From CAWKEY01 sp963848675 (GTDB taxonomy: Bacteria; Pseudomonadota; Gammaproteobacteria; Methylococcales; Methylomonadaceae): a stretch of 64,000 nt of DNA. Below the pieces are notes generated by a model. That model saw only the letters and a program-made list of their open reading frames with translations, was not told the origin of the DNA and did not search any database. Shown here in pieces: positions 9,447 to 18,158 of the stretch; position 1 is the stretch's first letter, and each line of letters opens with the position of its first letter. The translations under genes and the position numbers were made by a program. The DNA is taken from positions 248,001 to 312,000 of the forward strand of contig CAWKEY010000023.1 in assembly GCA_963848675.1 (NCBI GenBank). The letters run 5' to 3'.

Positions 9447-9481
9447 TGGTAACCAGTCAAGTCATAAAACCGGCACTTCAA

Positions 9482-10192
9482 ATGTTCAAAAAACTACTCC
9501 TTAGTATGGTAATGACGCTGATAGCAGGCGGGCCAACGCACGCAGATCCCGCGTTCCAGGCACATGAATCGATTTATGCAGCGGTGAATGCGTATATTGA
9601 ACAACACATCGATAGCGCTGCGGAATATGAAGTCAGCATCACGCCTCTGGACAAGCTATTGAAATTGCCGGTCTGCTCGCATGATTTAGAAACGGTTGCG
9701 CTTGGAGAACGGCTGAAGGCTGGGCGGACTTCAATCAGTGTGCGTTGCAATGCGCCCAATAACTGGTCAATATTTACCTCGGCAGTGATTAAAATTTACC
9801 AGCAGGTTCTGGTGCTGACTCAACCGCTGCAACGCGGCGAGCTCATTACCCGCCAACACCTGGCTTTGGAAAGACGGGATGTTTCGAGGCTCAGAGGTGA
9901 TTTTGTCACTCAGCTGGAACAAATTGAAAACAAGCAGGCAATCCGCGCATTGGCTCAAGGCTCTATTCTGAGCCCAAGGAGCCTGACTACACTCCAGCTC
10001 GTTAAAAGAGGCGACAAAGTGATTATCTGTGCCGAGCAGCCGGCTTTTTCCATCAAGATGAATGGCACCGCCATGATGAACGGCAGCAAAGGACAGCTGA
10101 TCCCGGTCAAAAACCAGAACTCGGGGCGCATGATCAATGCCATCGTCACCGAACCGGGCCGGGTTTCGGTCACATCAAACCCCGTTAAATAA
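9482..10192 (+). CDS. flgA: Flagella basal body P-ring formation chaperone FlgA
   Basis: From the ATG at 9482 the protein (236 residues) starts with a signal peptide (MFKKLLLSMVMTLIAGGPTH, then ADP). The C-terminal half carries the SAF/ChapFlgA domain (LTQPLQRGELITRQHLALER, VKRGDKVIICAEQPAFSIKM, MNGSKGQLIPVKNQNSGRMI). FlgA is a periplasmic chaperone for P-ring assembly by FlgI. The longer TTG start at 9446 would place residues before the signal peptide and lies inside the promoter, so it was rejected. It is divergent from flgB and upstream of flgM. Confidence 0.93.
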   Translation: MFKKLLLSMVMTLIAGGPTHADPAFQAHESIYAAVNAYIEQHIDSAAEYEVSITPLDKLLKLPVCSHDLETVALGERLKAGRTSISVRCNAPNNWSIFTSAVIKIYQQVLVLTQPLQRGELITRQHLALERRDVSRLRGDFVTQLEQIENKQAIRALAQGSILSPRSLTTLQLVKRGDKVIICAEQPAFSIKMNGTAMMNGSKGQLIPVKNQNSGRMINAIVTEPGRVSVTSNPVK

Positions 10193-10196
10193 TTGT

Positions 10197-10223
10197 TAAA
10201 GTTTTAAACCGCATTGCCGATAC
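10197..10223 (+). promoter_or_regulatory. Sigma28 (FliA) promoter of flgM
   Basis: TAAAGTTT (10197-10204), an 11-nt spacer and GCCGATAC (10216-10223) match the FliA consensus TAAAGTTT-N11-GCCGATAA at 15 of 16 positions. The site lies directly upstream of flgM, whose product is the anti-FliA factor, so this is the familiar class-3 feedback arrangement. Confidence 0.85.
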
Positions 10224-10257
10224 TAGCTATAGCTAAAAAGAAACTAAGGAATTTGAC

Positions 10258-10572
10258 ATGGCTATTGAAGCAATCACCGGCAGAACAACTAACCAGGCCG
10301 CCATCAAAACAGCTGCCAAGACTGAAATGGATGGCGAAAAGCCTGCAGTGGCTCAAACCAAAGCGAAAGAGGATAGCGTCGCCATCACGGCGCTGACGCA
10401 AAACATCAAAAAGGCCTTTGAATCATCCTCAGCGGTTGCCTCCGTTGACGTCGATCGGGTAGCCGCGGTAAAAAAAGCCCTTGCTGACGGCAGTTATCCG
10501 ATTAATGCCGAACGGATTGCCGAAAAAATGATTCAATTTGAAAAACTAATGCCACAAGACAACAGCACATGA
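10258..10572 (+). CDS. flgM: Anti-sigma28 factor FlgM
   Basis: This 104-residue, largely unstructured, Lys/Ala-rich protein ends in the FlgM signature (VDVDRVAAVKKALADGSYPI, NAERIAEKMIQFEKLM). FlgM binds FliA until the hook is finished and is then exported. A sigma28 promoter lies 35 bp upstream, AAGGAA precedes the ATG, and the stop overlaps the flgN start by 4 bp (ATGA). Confidence 0.93.
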   Translation: MAIEAITGRTTNQAAIKTAAKTEMDGEKPAVAQTKAKEDSVAITALTQNIKKAFESSSAVASVDVDRVAAVKKALADGSYPINAERIAEKMIQFEKLMPQDNST

Positions 10573-11069
10573 CCATGATAGAGAAAACCTACCCCATTGC
10601 CGAAAAATTGTTGACGGGTGGCGTACAATTAGTTGAACAGCTGCATCGACAACTCGGTCACGAGGCCGATGTCCTATCACAACAGCAGTCGGCAGACTTG
10701 ATTAATGCTATTGCCGCCACAAAGAAACAGCTGGTTATTCAGCTGGAGCAGTTTAACAAACAGCTGACCCAGGTTTTAGAAACCGAGCATCTGCCCAATA
10801 CTCAGGACGGCATCCTGAGTTATTTGCAACGTGCCGAAGCATCGGGACAGCACACGGCCGATTCCCGCAACAACTGGGCACAGATCAAAGCCACCGCGGC
10901 GGCCTGCAAAGCCCTGAATGAACAAAATGGCGCCGGCATCGATCTTTTGGCCCGCCACACCCAGCGTTCTTTGCACATTCTAAAAGGCAAGCCGCAAATG
11001 AGCCACACCTACGGCCCGAACGGATTAAGCCAAAGCGAATTTTTCAGCCACTCCCTGATTTCGGTATAA
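10569..11069 (+). CDS. flgN: FlgN-type flagellar export chaperone
   Basis: The 166-residue, helix-rich protein starts within the flgM stop (ATGA overlap). Family-like features are a Gln/Leu-rich N-terminal helix, the conserved-type LNEQNGAGIDLLARHTQRSL segment and a YGPNGLSQ motif near the C-terminus, characteristic of FlgN. FlgN delivers FlgK and FlgL to the export gate. Assignment comes from the flgM-flgN pairing and the C-terminal motif. Confidence 0.88.
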   Translation: MTMIEKTYPIAEKLLTGGVQLVEQLHRQLGHEADVLSQQQSADLINAIAATKKQLVIQLEQFNKQLTQVLETEHLPNTQDGILSYLQRAEASGQHTADSRNNWAQIKATAAACKALNEQNGAGIDLLARHTQRSLHILKGKPQMSHTYGPNGLSQSEFFSHSLISV

Positions 11070-11249
11070 CCGTCATTTTTGCACCTGTGGCAGGCGCTCG
11101 TAGCCGGCAAAGAAAGCAGATAGGCGGTTATTTTCATACTTACCACAAGGCCTGAAAAAAATGCAGCGCATCCTGCCAGCCATGGAAAGAGCGTAAACAA
11201 GAAAACAAAGGAATTAAGCGACCGGCTTATGCTAAAATTCTCAGGTAAA
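11070..11249. other. Gap between flgN and tRNA-Arg
   Basis: No gene is seen here. An AT-rich stretch (TATGCTAAAAT, 11229-11239) just before the tRNA may supply its -10 element, but no good -35 partner was found. No convincing terminator for flgAMN is visible. Confidence 0.4.
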
Positions 11250-11326
11250 GTCCCGGTAGCTCAGCAGGATAGAGCAGCCCCCTCCTAAGGGGCAGGTCGG
11301 ACGTTCGAATCGTCTCCGGGACGCCA
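11250..11326 (+). tRNA. tRNA-Arg (anticodon CCT)
   Basis: The sequence folds as a complete cloverleaf. The acceptor stem GTCCCGG (11250-11256) pairs with CCGGGAC (11316-11322), followed by G and an encoded CCA (11324-11326). The D arm is GCTC/GAGC. The anticodon stem GCCCC/GGGGC carries the loop CTCCTAA, giving anticodon CCT (reads AGG). The T arm loop is TTCGAAT. The accessory region starts immediately after it, and tRNA-Arg genes are common integration sites, though no duplicated 3' end was found. Confidence 0.97.
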
Positions 11327-11446
11327 TATAAATCAATACAATATAAAAAAGGGATGTCACAGGATAGCCGCAGACACCAAGGCAATCGATAATAGAAGTT
11401 AATAAGCTTGCTATACTGGCAATCGGCATGTGATCTTGCCAACTTT

Positions 11447-11623
11447 TCACAGACACTTCACTAAGCTTCTTTTTAAGTTCAAAAGCCTAAGGGGCTTATA
11501 GCCCAATTTGGATTGAAGCCGTCTGCGATCATAATACGCTTCGACATATTCGAAGACACGCTGTTGGGTTTCCACTGGAATCAAACTTTCAGGAAAGGCA
11601 GGTTTGGTAAACAAACTAGACTG
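11447..11623 (-). pseudogene. C-terminal remnant of an IS3-family transposase (OrfB)
   Basis: On the minus strand one frame reads ETQQRVFEYVEAYYDRRRLQ followed by SKLGYKPL and ends at a TGA at 11447-11449. This matches the C-terminal end of IS3-family integrase-type transposases (the FEYIExFYNRxRxHSxLGY signature after the last catalytic Glu). Nothing upstream restores the catalytic core and no inverted repeats are seen, so it is a relic of about 55 codons. It marks old insertion activity next to the tRNA gene. Confidence 0.7.
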
Positions 11624-11871
11624 GCACTACTGATCTTTAAAAATGATAAATTTGCGCCGGCATCTCATTTTGCTCTAACGAATATATCCTTATTATGCGA
11701 ACTGATTCAGTGATAATGGACGACGGCACCAAAACAAATTCATAATAAAGGACGAGAAGAGCGCAAATGGACATCAGATTACACCTTCCACCTGATCCAA
11801 TAAATCGCTTGGCACTGTTACAGAGAGAGCGGCTTGGATCAATATCTAGCCTCATCGCGTTCTGACTAAAC
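11624..11871. other. Non-coding stretch before hsdR
   Basis: No open frame with family resemblance was found on either strand. It presumably contains the hsdR promoter, but no clear -35/-10 pair could be picked out. Confidence 0.3.
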
Positions 11872-11938
11872 ATGAGCAATCGGACGCAAACCAATTTCGC
11901 TGTTCTACAACAACACGACCCACAGCTGTTGCATCTAG
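11872..11938 (+). pseudogene. hsdR: hsdR 5' fragment, separated from the gene by an insertion sequence
   Basis: The ATG at 11872 opens MSNRTQTNFAVLQQHDPQLL then H-L, the expected N-terminus of type I HsdR proteins of this subfamily (N-F-A-x-L-x-x-H-D-P-x-L). The frame stops making sense at CTAG (11935-11938), where an insertion sequence begins. Removing the element and one CTAG copy joins this fragment in frame to 14107 onward (H-L-G-M-L-A-E-K-Y-F), rebuilding an HsdR of about 1126 residues. The join is read directly from the sequence. Confidence 0.85.
11935..11938. repeat. Left copy of 4-bp target duplication (CTAG)
   Basis: CTAG occurs directly outside both 15-bp terminal repeats of the insertion sequence (here and at 14103-14106). 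Deleting one copy with the element restores the hsdR frame, so it is the target-site duplication. Confidence 0.85.
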
Positions 11939-14102
11939 CCCATATTTAACACCTGCAATTAATATCCATTTAAAAACAATATGTTGTGTTATAAAAAATC
12001 TTCGTGTGGCACTACACTTTGAAAAATAGCGTCTAGTCTCAGTGTTTTAGACGATGGTTTTGCTGATACCTCCGGGTGCCGGGTTCTCTTTTAAGGCACG
12101 ATAAATAGCCATTTGCTCCGGTTCCGCACGGGTGGCTTTGCGCACATGCAAGGCTTTACCATCGGCACGACGGAAACTGGCGGTTACCCGGCATTGACTG
12201 CGCATGATTTCCCGTAATGTGCGCCAACTACCGTTGGCATCAATAGCGCTCTCTTGTAGACGGCGGCGAATAAGTTGGACAAACTGATAGGCCAATACGG
12301 TGATGAACAAGTGACTGTCAGCCCGCTCTTCTTTACTATGAAAGATAGGCCGAAAACCCAGATCACTTTTAAAACAGCGAAACACGGCTTCAAGGTCAGT
12401 GAGCATCATATAAGTGCGCCATAGCTGTTCTTCCGGCCATTGGCATTGGTTACTGCGCAGGCAATAGACACCTGGGAGATCAACATAAGAACCCGGCACA
12501 CTGTGTTTTTGCCAGGTGATGCTTAGCGCTTTTTCACCGCTGTCATCGGTTTGCAAGTCGATTTGATAATGCTGACCGATGCCATGATGCTTTTCTTTCA
12601 AGCGGCCGATACGCTCCCATAATTTATCCGGGCGTTTTTCGGTGCGGGGGCGTTGCAACCCTGCGTTTAAGGCGTTAAGTCCGGCTTCAAAACGGCTGGC
12701 GAAGCGTTCCGCCATGGCCCGTTCCTTTTGTTCGCGGCCGGATGAATGGCAATAAAGCCGCACTTCTTGGCCGTCTTCGGCGACGACTTTTTGGCAGCGT
12801 ACCGTTTCCTGGGCAGCAGTTTCAACCGAGATGGCGGCATCCGCATCAAATTGACGTGCGCGTTCGCGACTGACGACCAGATAACCATAGCCTTTTGTGC
12901 GCAGCCATTGAATATTGGCCTCTGTAGCAATTTCGGCATCCATCACCACCAAGGCGCCCTGTGGCGCACCCAGATTTTGCAGCATGGTTTCCATGCGTAC
13001 CCGCTTCGCTGACATTACCGGCAAAGGTCTGTGAACGGCGCACAAAGCCGCTGCCGTCCAAGACTAAACCCAGCGTCACCAGCGGACAATCCGTGCGCTT
13101 TTCTTTTGAGCGTCCACGCCGGGCTTTGGTATTGTGCGGTACTTCGCCTTCGAAATAGGTATTGGTGAGATCGTAGAGGGTGATGGTGGTGGAAAAACCA
13201 AACAAATCCGTAAGGCGCGTGAATAAGGTCTGTTCGATTTGGGTGCTGTGTTTCCACAAGGTGTCTGCCGCCCGGTACATTGTCATCAAGGGCAGGCTTT
13301 CATAGTCAACGTCCATTAATTCGCCCAGCGCGCTTTGCTTCATCAGCCAGTTGTGGGTGGCTAACTCCGAACTTACACCGGCCATACGGCCGATAATGGC
13401 ACCCACTATCGCGGCTATGTGCGCGCCATTGATGCCCAGGTGAGCCAGCAAGTCGAGGAAGTTCAATTGTTGCATGGCCCAAAGTCCTAACTGTTCCACG
13501 CCGACGGTTCTGGGCCGGGTCAATTCCAGGGAGTCCACATCGACGGTTTGCAGATCGGTTGGTGCACTCACTATGGATTCTACACGCGCGACTGACGACT
13601 CAGCAGGCGTTGAAGGATCCTCATCCGCTATCGGTGTGTTGCTGACGACCGCCCGTTGCGCTATGAGCTGAGCGGCAAAGCGTTGCGCCGCCTTGTCAAC
13701 GGCAGCCGGCAATTCGAGTGGTAATAGCTCAGTCTGGTGGCTCAGCAATTGCTCAATCCGCACACAAAGCGAAGCCCACAAATCTTGATCAACAGCGAAA
13801 TGCCTACCCAAATTTAATAGGGTTATCTGACGCGGTTTTCCATCCACGCGTTGGCTAGCCACCAAGCGATAGGTGTAATAGCGTTCGCCCGTGGACGAGT
13901 TATTGGTATGCGTTCGACGGATATACATGACGCAAAAAAATAGCGCAGTCTGGAAAAATATGCAATAGGCAGACATAACTATTATGGCCCTACAAAACAC
14001 AAATAACACTAAAGATTAGCTGCCTATAGTAAAAATCAATAACTTAGACAAGCCTCTCAGCTTGATTTTGAGTAAATTGAGGGGCGTGGTGTTAAATATG
14101 GG
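11939..14102. mobile_element. IS1634-like insertion sequence (2164 bp) inserted in hsdR
   Basis: The element is bounded by perfect 15-bp inverted repeats, CCCATATTTAACACC (11939-11953) and its complement GGTGTTAAATATGGG (14088-14102), flanked by CTAG duplications. It contains one long transposase gene on the minus strand, frameshifted near 12995. The transposase resembles the IS1634 branch of the IS4 superfamily by its long N-terminal region and YDLTNTYFEG-type motif. Because the transposase frame is broken, the copy is probably immobile unless supplied in trans or unless the frameshift is a sequencing error. Confidence 0.85.
12047..13928 (-). pseudogene. IS1634-family transposase, split by a +1 frameshift
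   Basis: The 5' part, from the ATG at 13928, reads MYIRRTHTNNSSTGERYYTY and continues through ITLYDLTNTYFEGEVPHNTK to LVLDGSGFVRRSQTFAGNVS-EAGT. The frame then shifts, and the 3' part continues METMLQNLGAPQGALVVMDA through MLTDLEAVFRCFKSDLGFRP to the stop at 12047. Dropping one C on the coding strand near 12995 joins the halves without loss, giving about 626 residues, a normal length for IS1634-type DDE transposases. Programmed frameshifting is not a known feature of this family, so inactivation or a sequencing error is more likely. Confidence 0.8.
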
Positions 14103-14106
14103 CTAG
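14103..14106. repeat. Right copy of 4-bp target duplication (CTAG)
   Basis: This is the second CTAG, immediately outside the right terminal repeat of the insertion sequence and 2 bp before the first usable ATG of the remaining hsdR frame. Confidence 0.85.
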
Positions 14107-14108
14107 GA

Positions 14109-17100
14109 ATGTTGGCGGAAAAATATTTTGCCGAAGATCCCAATACCTGTCTTCTCAAGCTGCGCCAATTAGCTGAACTGTTAGCGCAAATGCTGGCCGC
14201 GCGAACAGGTCTTTACACGTCACCCGAAGAGAAACAATACGATTTGCTCCGTCGCCTCCAGGACAACGGGGTTCTGCCGAGAGAAATTTTCCAATTGTTC
14301 AGCGAGATTAGGCGTGCCGGTAATGCTGCCAATCATGCATTGTCCGGCGACCATCGTTCTGCCCTCAGTACCCTGAAATTAACCTGGCAGCTTGGACTAT
14401 GGTTCCATCGCAGCTTCAAAGATCCCAATTACAAATCCGGTCCATTTCTGCCACCCCAAGCTCCCAGCGATGAAAGTGTCGAGCTTCGGGCTGAATTACA
14501 ACGACTGAACCAACTGGTAGATGAGTTTCAAACCGCTCATCAGGATGTCGCGCAACAGTTGGCCAGTGCCCAACAGCAATTACGCTCCGCTAAAGATGAA
14601 CAAGGTTTCTGGGAACAACTGGCTACAGAAGCTGAACAGGCCAAAGCGTCCTTAGCGCAACGTTTAGCCAAACAACAGAATACCGCAGCCTCCCAACCCA
14701 AAAGCACGGTTACCCAGTTCATCACCGCTGCCAACGATGCCGCGAAGTCTTTACAACTGGACGAAGCGGACACCCGCAAACTTATTGACCAACAATTACG
14801 TCAAGCGGGTTGGGAAGCAGATTCGGAAATCATCAAATACAACAAAGGTGCTCGCCCCGAAAAGAATCGCAATCGCGCGATTGCAGAATGGCCTACCGAG
14901 AGCGGTCCTGCTGACTATGTACTGTTCATCGGCTTGACCCCTGTTGCCGTGGTCGAGGCCAAACGCAAAAACGTCGATGTTTCGGGTACCTTGCAACAAG
15001 CCAAACGCTACAGCAGAACCTTCAAACCCAGCGTGGAAACAACCTTGCCGGAACAAAACTGGGGCAATGACAACATCTACCGGGTGCCGTTTGCCTGTTC
15101 CGCCAATGGCCGTCCGTTCCTACGCCAGTTAGCTACCAAGAGTGGAATTTGGTTCTGCGATTTGCGCAGGGCGGATAATTTGGGTCACCCATTGGATGGC
15201 TGGTACACCCCGGAAGGCTTGAAAGAGCTGATCAAACGCGACGAAGCCAAGGCTCATTCGCAACTGGTCGATACACCCTTCAAATACGGCTTTCCATTAC
15301 GTTATTACCAACAAGATGCCATTCTCGCCACCGAAAAGGCCATTGAAACCGGTCAACGGGAAATGCTACTGGCTATGGCGACCGGTACCGGCAAGACCAA
15401 GACCTGTATAGCCTTGATCTATCGCTTGCTCAAAGCTCAACGGTTCAAGCGCATCCTGTTTCTGGTTGATCGCTCGGCCTTGGGTGAACAGGCTGCCAAC
15501 GCCTTCAAAGACACCCGCATGGAAAACCTGCAAACCTTTTCCGATACCTTTGGCATCAAGGAGCTGGAAGAACAAACGCCAGACAGCGACACCGCCGTGC
15601 ATATCGCCACCGTGCAAGGCATGGTACAGCGACTGCTGTTCGCAGCCGAAAACGTCACGCCATCCAGTGTCGATCAATACGACTGCATCGTGGTAGACGA
15701 ATGCCATCGCGGCTACTTGCTGGATCGGGAATTATCGGACACAGAAATGACCTTCCGTGGCTATGACGATTACATTTCCAAATACCGCCGCGTGTTGGAT
15801 TATTTCGATGCGTACAAAATCGGTTTGACGGCTACGCCAGCCCTACATACCTCGCAAATCTTCGGTGCACCCATTTATACCTATAGCTACCGGGAGGCCG
15901 TAATCGACGGCTACCTAGTCGATTACGAACCGCCGATACAAATTCATACCGAACTCTCAACCAACGGCATTGCCTGGAAAATTGGGGAAGAGCTCAAAGT
16001 CTACGATCCGCGTCGTAACCAGATTGATTTATTCAAAGCCCCCGATGAAATCAAAATCGACGTCGAAGACTTCAACCGCAAAGTCATCACTGAATCATTC
16101 AATCGCGTGGTGTGCGAATATCTGGCTAAAGAACTTGATCCTGCTTCCCGGCAGAAAACCCTGATCTTCTGCGTCAACGATGCCCACGCCGATCTGGTGG
16201 TCGATTTGCTGAAAAAAGCTTTCGCGACCGAATATGGTAGTGTCGACGATGATGCCGTGATCAAAATTACCGGTGCCGCCGACAAACCCTTGCAACAAAT
16301 CCGCCGCTATAAAAACGAGCGCCAACCCAATGTCGCCGTCACCGTGGACTTGCTGACCACTGGCATCGATGTCCCGGAAATCTGCAATCTGGTGTTCCTG
16401 CGCCGGGTCAACAGCCGGATTTTGTTCGATCAAATGCTAGGACGTGCGACGCGGCTTTGTGATGCCATTGGTAAAGAGGCATTCCGGGTATTCGATGCCG
16501 TGCAAATATTCGAGGCGATCAAAGACATGACCGCCATGCGGCCAGTCGTGGTTGACCCCAAAATCAGCTTTTGCCAATTGGCCGAAGAATTGGTTAATGT
16601 CACCGATGACGATGCTCGCAGCTTGGTACGCGATCAGTTCATTGCCAAGCTGCAACGTAAAAAACGCCATCTGTCCGAGCAGTCGGCAAGAGACTTTGAA
16701 ACTCGCGCAGGCATGAAGCCCGACGAATTTAGTAAAAAACTGCGGGCCATGCCATTAACCGAAGTCGCCGCCTGGTTTACCCAAAATCCCGATCTGGGGG
16801 AAATTCTGGATCGTAAAAGCGAAGGCTCCGCACCGCCCATCTTCGTGTCCGATCACGAAGACAAACTACACAAAATCGAACGCGGTTACGGCAATGCCCA
16901 AAAGCCGGAAGATTATCTGAACGAATTTACTGCGTTCATCCGCAGCCATAGTAATGACATTCCCGCCTTGCTGACCGTACTGACCCGGCCACGCGAGCTT
17001 ACCCGCAAGCAACTGCGCGAACTGGTGCTGGAACTTGACAAAGCCGGTTTCAGCGAAACCCACCTGGCTACTGCGTGGCGCGAGATGACCAATCAAGACA

Positions 17101-17420
17101 TCGCCGCCCGCATCGTCGGTTATATTCGTCAGGCTGCGATTGGCGATGCGTTGATGCCTTACAGCGAACGCGTCGACCATGCCTTGCAAAAACTGTTAGC
17201 CAGCCAAGCCTGGACTTCACCGCAACGCGATTGGCTGAAACGCATCGCCGCGCAAACCAAAGCCAACCAGCTGGTGGACCGTGAAGCACTGGACGATCCC
17301 GATCTGGTGTTTAAACGGGAAGGCGGCGGTTTCAATCGATTGGATAAAACCTTCAAGGGCGAACTGCAGCAAGTAGTGGAAGCCTTCAACGATTCGCTCT
17401 GGCAATCGGGCGCAGCTTGA
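14109..17420 (+). CDS. hsdR: Type I restriction endonuclease subunit R, lacking its first ~23 codons
   Basis: The remaining 1103 residues contain a DUF4145-like N-terminal region, the nuclease motif (ADYVLFIGLTPVAVVEAKR, about 268-288), a Walker A (MATGTGKTKT, about 422), a DEAD-like box (DECHRG, about 528), the helicase motif GLTATPA, and a C-terminal EcoEI-type extension. HsdR translocates and cuts DNA when bound to HsdM2S. The native start is at 11872; an IS separates it, and the ATG used here lies 2 bp past the IS-flanking CTAG. All catalytic motifs survive, so a shortened product might still work if transcribed and translated, but no proper ribosome-binding site precedes this ATG (AGGA abuts it). 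The next gene is an antitoxin gene. Confidence 0.88.
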   Translation: MLAEKYFAEDPNTCLLKLRQLAELLAQMLAARTGLYTSPEEKQYDLLRRLQDNGVLPREIFQLFSEIRRAGNAANHALSGDHRSALSTLKLTWQLGLWFHRSFKDPNYKSGPFLPPQAPSDESVELRAELQRLNQLVDEFQTAHQDVAQQLASAQQQLRSAKDEQGFWEQLATEAEQAKASLAQRLAKQQNTAASQPKSTVTQFITAANDAAKSLQLDEADTRKLIDQQLRQAGWEADSEIIKYNKGARPEKNRNRAIAEWPTESGPADYVLFIGLTPVAVVEAKRKNVDVSGTLQQAKRYSRTFKPSVETTLPEQNWGNDNIYRVPFACSANGRPFLRQLATKSGIWFCDLRRADNLGHPLDGWYTPEGLKELIKRDEAKAHSQLVDTPFKYGFPLRYYQQDAILATEKAIETGQREMLLAMATGTGKTKTCIALIYRLLKAQRFKRILFLVDRSALGEQAANAFKDTRMENLQTFSDTFGIKELEEQTPDSDTAVHIATVQGMVQRLLFAAENVTPSSVDQYDCIVVDECHRGYLLDRELSDTEMTFRGYDDYISKYRRVLDYFDAYKIGLTATPALHTSQIFGAPIYTYSYREAVIDGYLVDYEPPIQIHTELSTNGIAWKIGEELKVYDPRRNQIDLFKAPDEIKIDVEDFNRKVITESFNRVVCEYLAKELDPASRQKTLIFCVNDAHADLVVDLLKKAFATEYGSVDDDAVIKITGAADKPLQQIRRYKNERQPNVAVTVDLLTTGIDVPEICNLVFLRRVNSRILFDQMLGRATRLCDAIGKEAFRVFDAVQIFEAIKDMTAMRPVVVDPKISFCQLAEELVNVTDDDARSLVRDQFIAKLQRKKRHLSEQSARDFETRAGMKPDEFSKKLRAMPLTEVAAWFTQNPDLGEILDRKSEGSAPPIFVSDHEDKLHKIERGYGNAQKPEDYLNEFTAFIRSHSNDIPALLTVLTRPRELTRKQLRELVLELDKAGFSETHLATAWREMTNQDIAARIVGYIRQAAIGDALMPYSERVDHALQKLLASQAWTSPQRDWLKRIAAQTKANQLVDREALDDPDLVFKREGGGFNRLDKTFKGELQQVVEAFNDSLWQSGAA

Positions 17421-17478
17421 AAAATGCCAAGCAAAAGCATAAAGTAAGATTTCCTTACTTCAAGATTCGGTGATTGCC

Positions 17479-17727
17479 ATGCTTGCCAAAATGACATCGA
17501 AAAACCAACTCACCCTGCCCAAAAGCATCACTGCCGCCGTCGGCGCGGCGGAATACTTTGATGTGGAAACCCGCAACGGTCAGATCATCCTGACTCCAGT
17601 GCGCATCCAGCGCGGCGATGCCGTGCGCGCCAAACTGGCGGAATTAAATTTACAAGAGCAAGACATTACCGATGCCCTCGCTTGGGCCAGGCAATCGCCT
17701 ATCGATGCAACAGCTTCTAATAAATGA
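17479..17727 (+). CDS. AbrB/MazE-type antitoxin
   Basis: The small protein (82 residues from this ATG; a GTG at 17470 would add three) has the swapped-hairpin AbrB signature MLAKMTSKNQLTLPKSI, followed by FDVETRNGQIILTPVRI. Such proteins bind their own promoter and neutralise a partner toxin. The stop overlaps the start of the PIN-domain gene (ATGA), the classic antitoxin-toxin arrangement. The pair is inserted between hsdR and hsdM, in the same direction, and could act as a stabilising module. Confidence 0.82.
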   Translation: MLAKMTSKNQLTLPKSITAAVGAAEYFDVETRNGQIILTPVRIQRGDAVRAKLAELNLQEQDITDALAWARQSPIDATASNK

Positions 17728-18158
17728 AGTCTGTCATCAAATTACCCCGCGTCGTCATCGACACCAATCTGATTTTGTCTGCGCTAGTGTTTTCCCAAGG
17801 CCGATTGACACCGTTGCGATTAGCTTGGCAGGACAATCGCATCCAGCCTTTGCTTTCTAAAGTCACCGCTGCGGAATTAATTCGGGTACTGGCTTACCCA
17901 AAGTTCAAGCTCAGTGCGGACGACCAGCAAGAACTGCTGGCCGACTATTTGCCTTACTGCCAAAGCGTGGTGATTCCTAATCCGCCGCCGGCAACCCCGG
18001 ACTGCCGCGATGTCTTCGACCTGCCGTTCCTGCAACTTGCCGCTGCAGGCCAGGCCAATTTTCTGGTAACCGGCGACCAGGATTTACTCAGTATTACCGA
18101 TGCCTTCGCCTGCCCAATTTTGACCCCCGAACAATTTTTGCAAACCCTTACTTCATGA
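17724..18158 (+). CDS. PIN-domain toxin (putative ribonuclease)
   Basis: The 144-residue protein has the PIN fold acidic residues in order: RVVIDTNLILSALVF (first Asp), the mid Glu in TAAELIRVLAYPKFK, DCRDVFDLPFLQLAAAGQAN and the C-terminal LVTGDQDLLSI. It resembles the PIN-family toxin group found with AbrB-like antitoxins and probably cleaves RNA with a divalent metal. It overlaps the upstream antitoxin gene and the downstream hsdM start by 4 bp each, so all three are probably translated together. Confidence 0.85.
   Translation: MKSVIKLPRVVIDTNLILSALVFSQGRLTPLRLAWQDNRIQPLLSKVTAAELIRVLAYPKFKLSADDQQELLADYLPYCQSVVIPNPPPATPDCRDVFDLPFLQLAAAGQANFLVTGDQDLLSITDAFACPILTPEQFLQTLTS

Noticed and set aside
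9446..9481. Longer flgA starting at TTG 9446
   Set aside because: It would add residues before a clear signal peptide and starts inside the sigma54 -12 element.
12047..14009. Programmed ribosomal frameshift producing the IS1634-like transposase
   Set aside because: No slippery heptamer was seen at the junction near 12995 and this family normally encodes one continuous protein, so a mutation or error is more likely.
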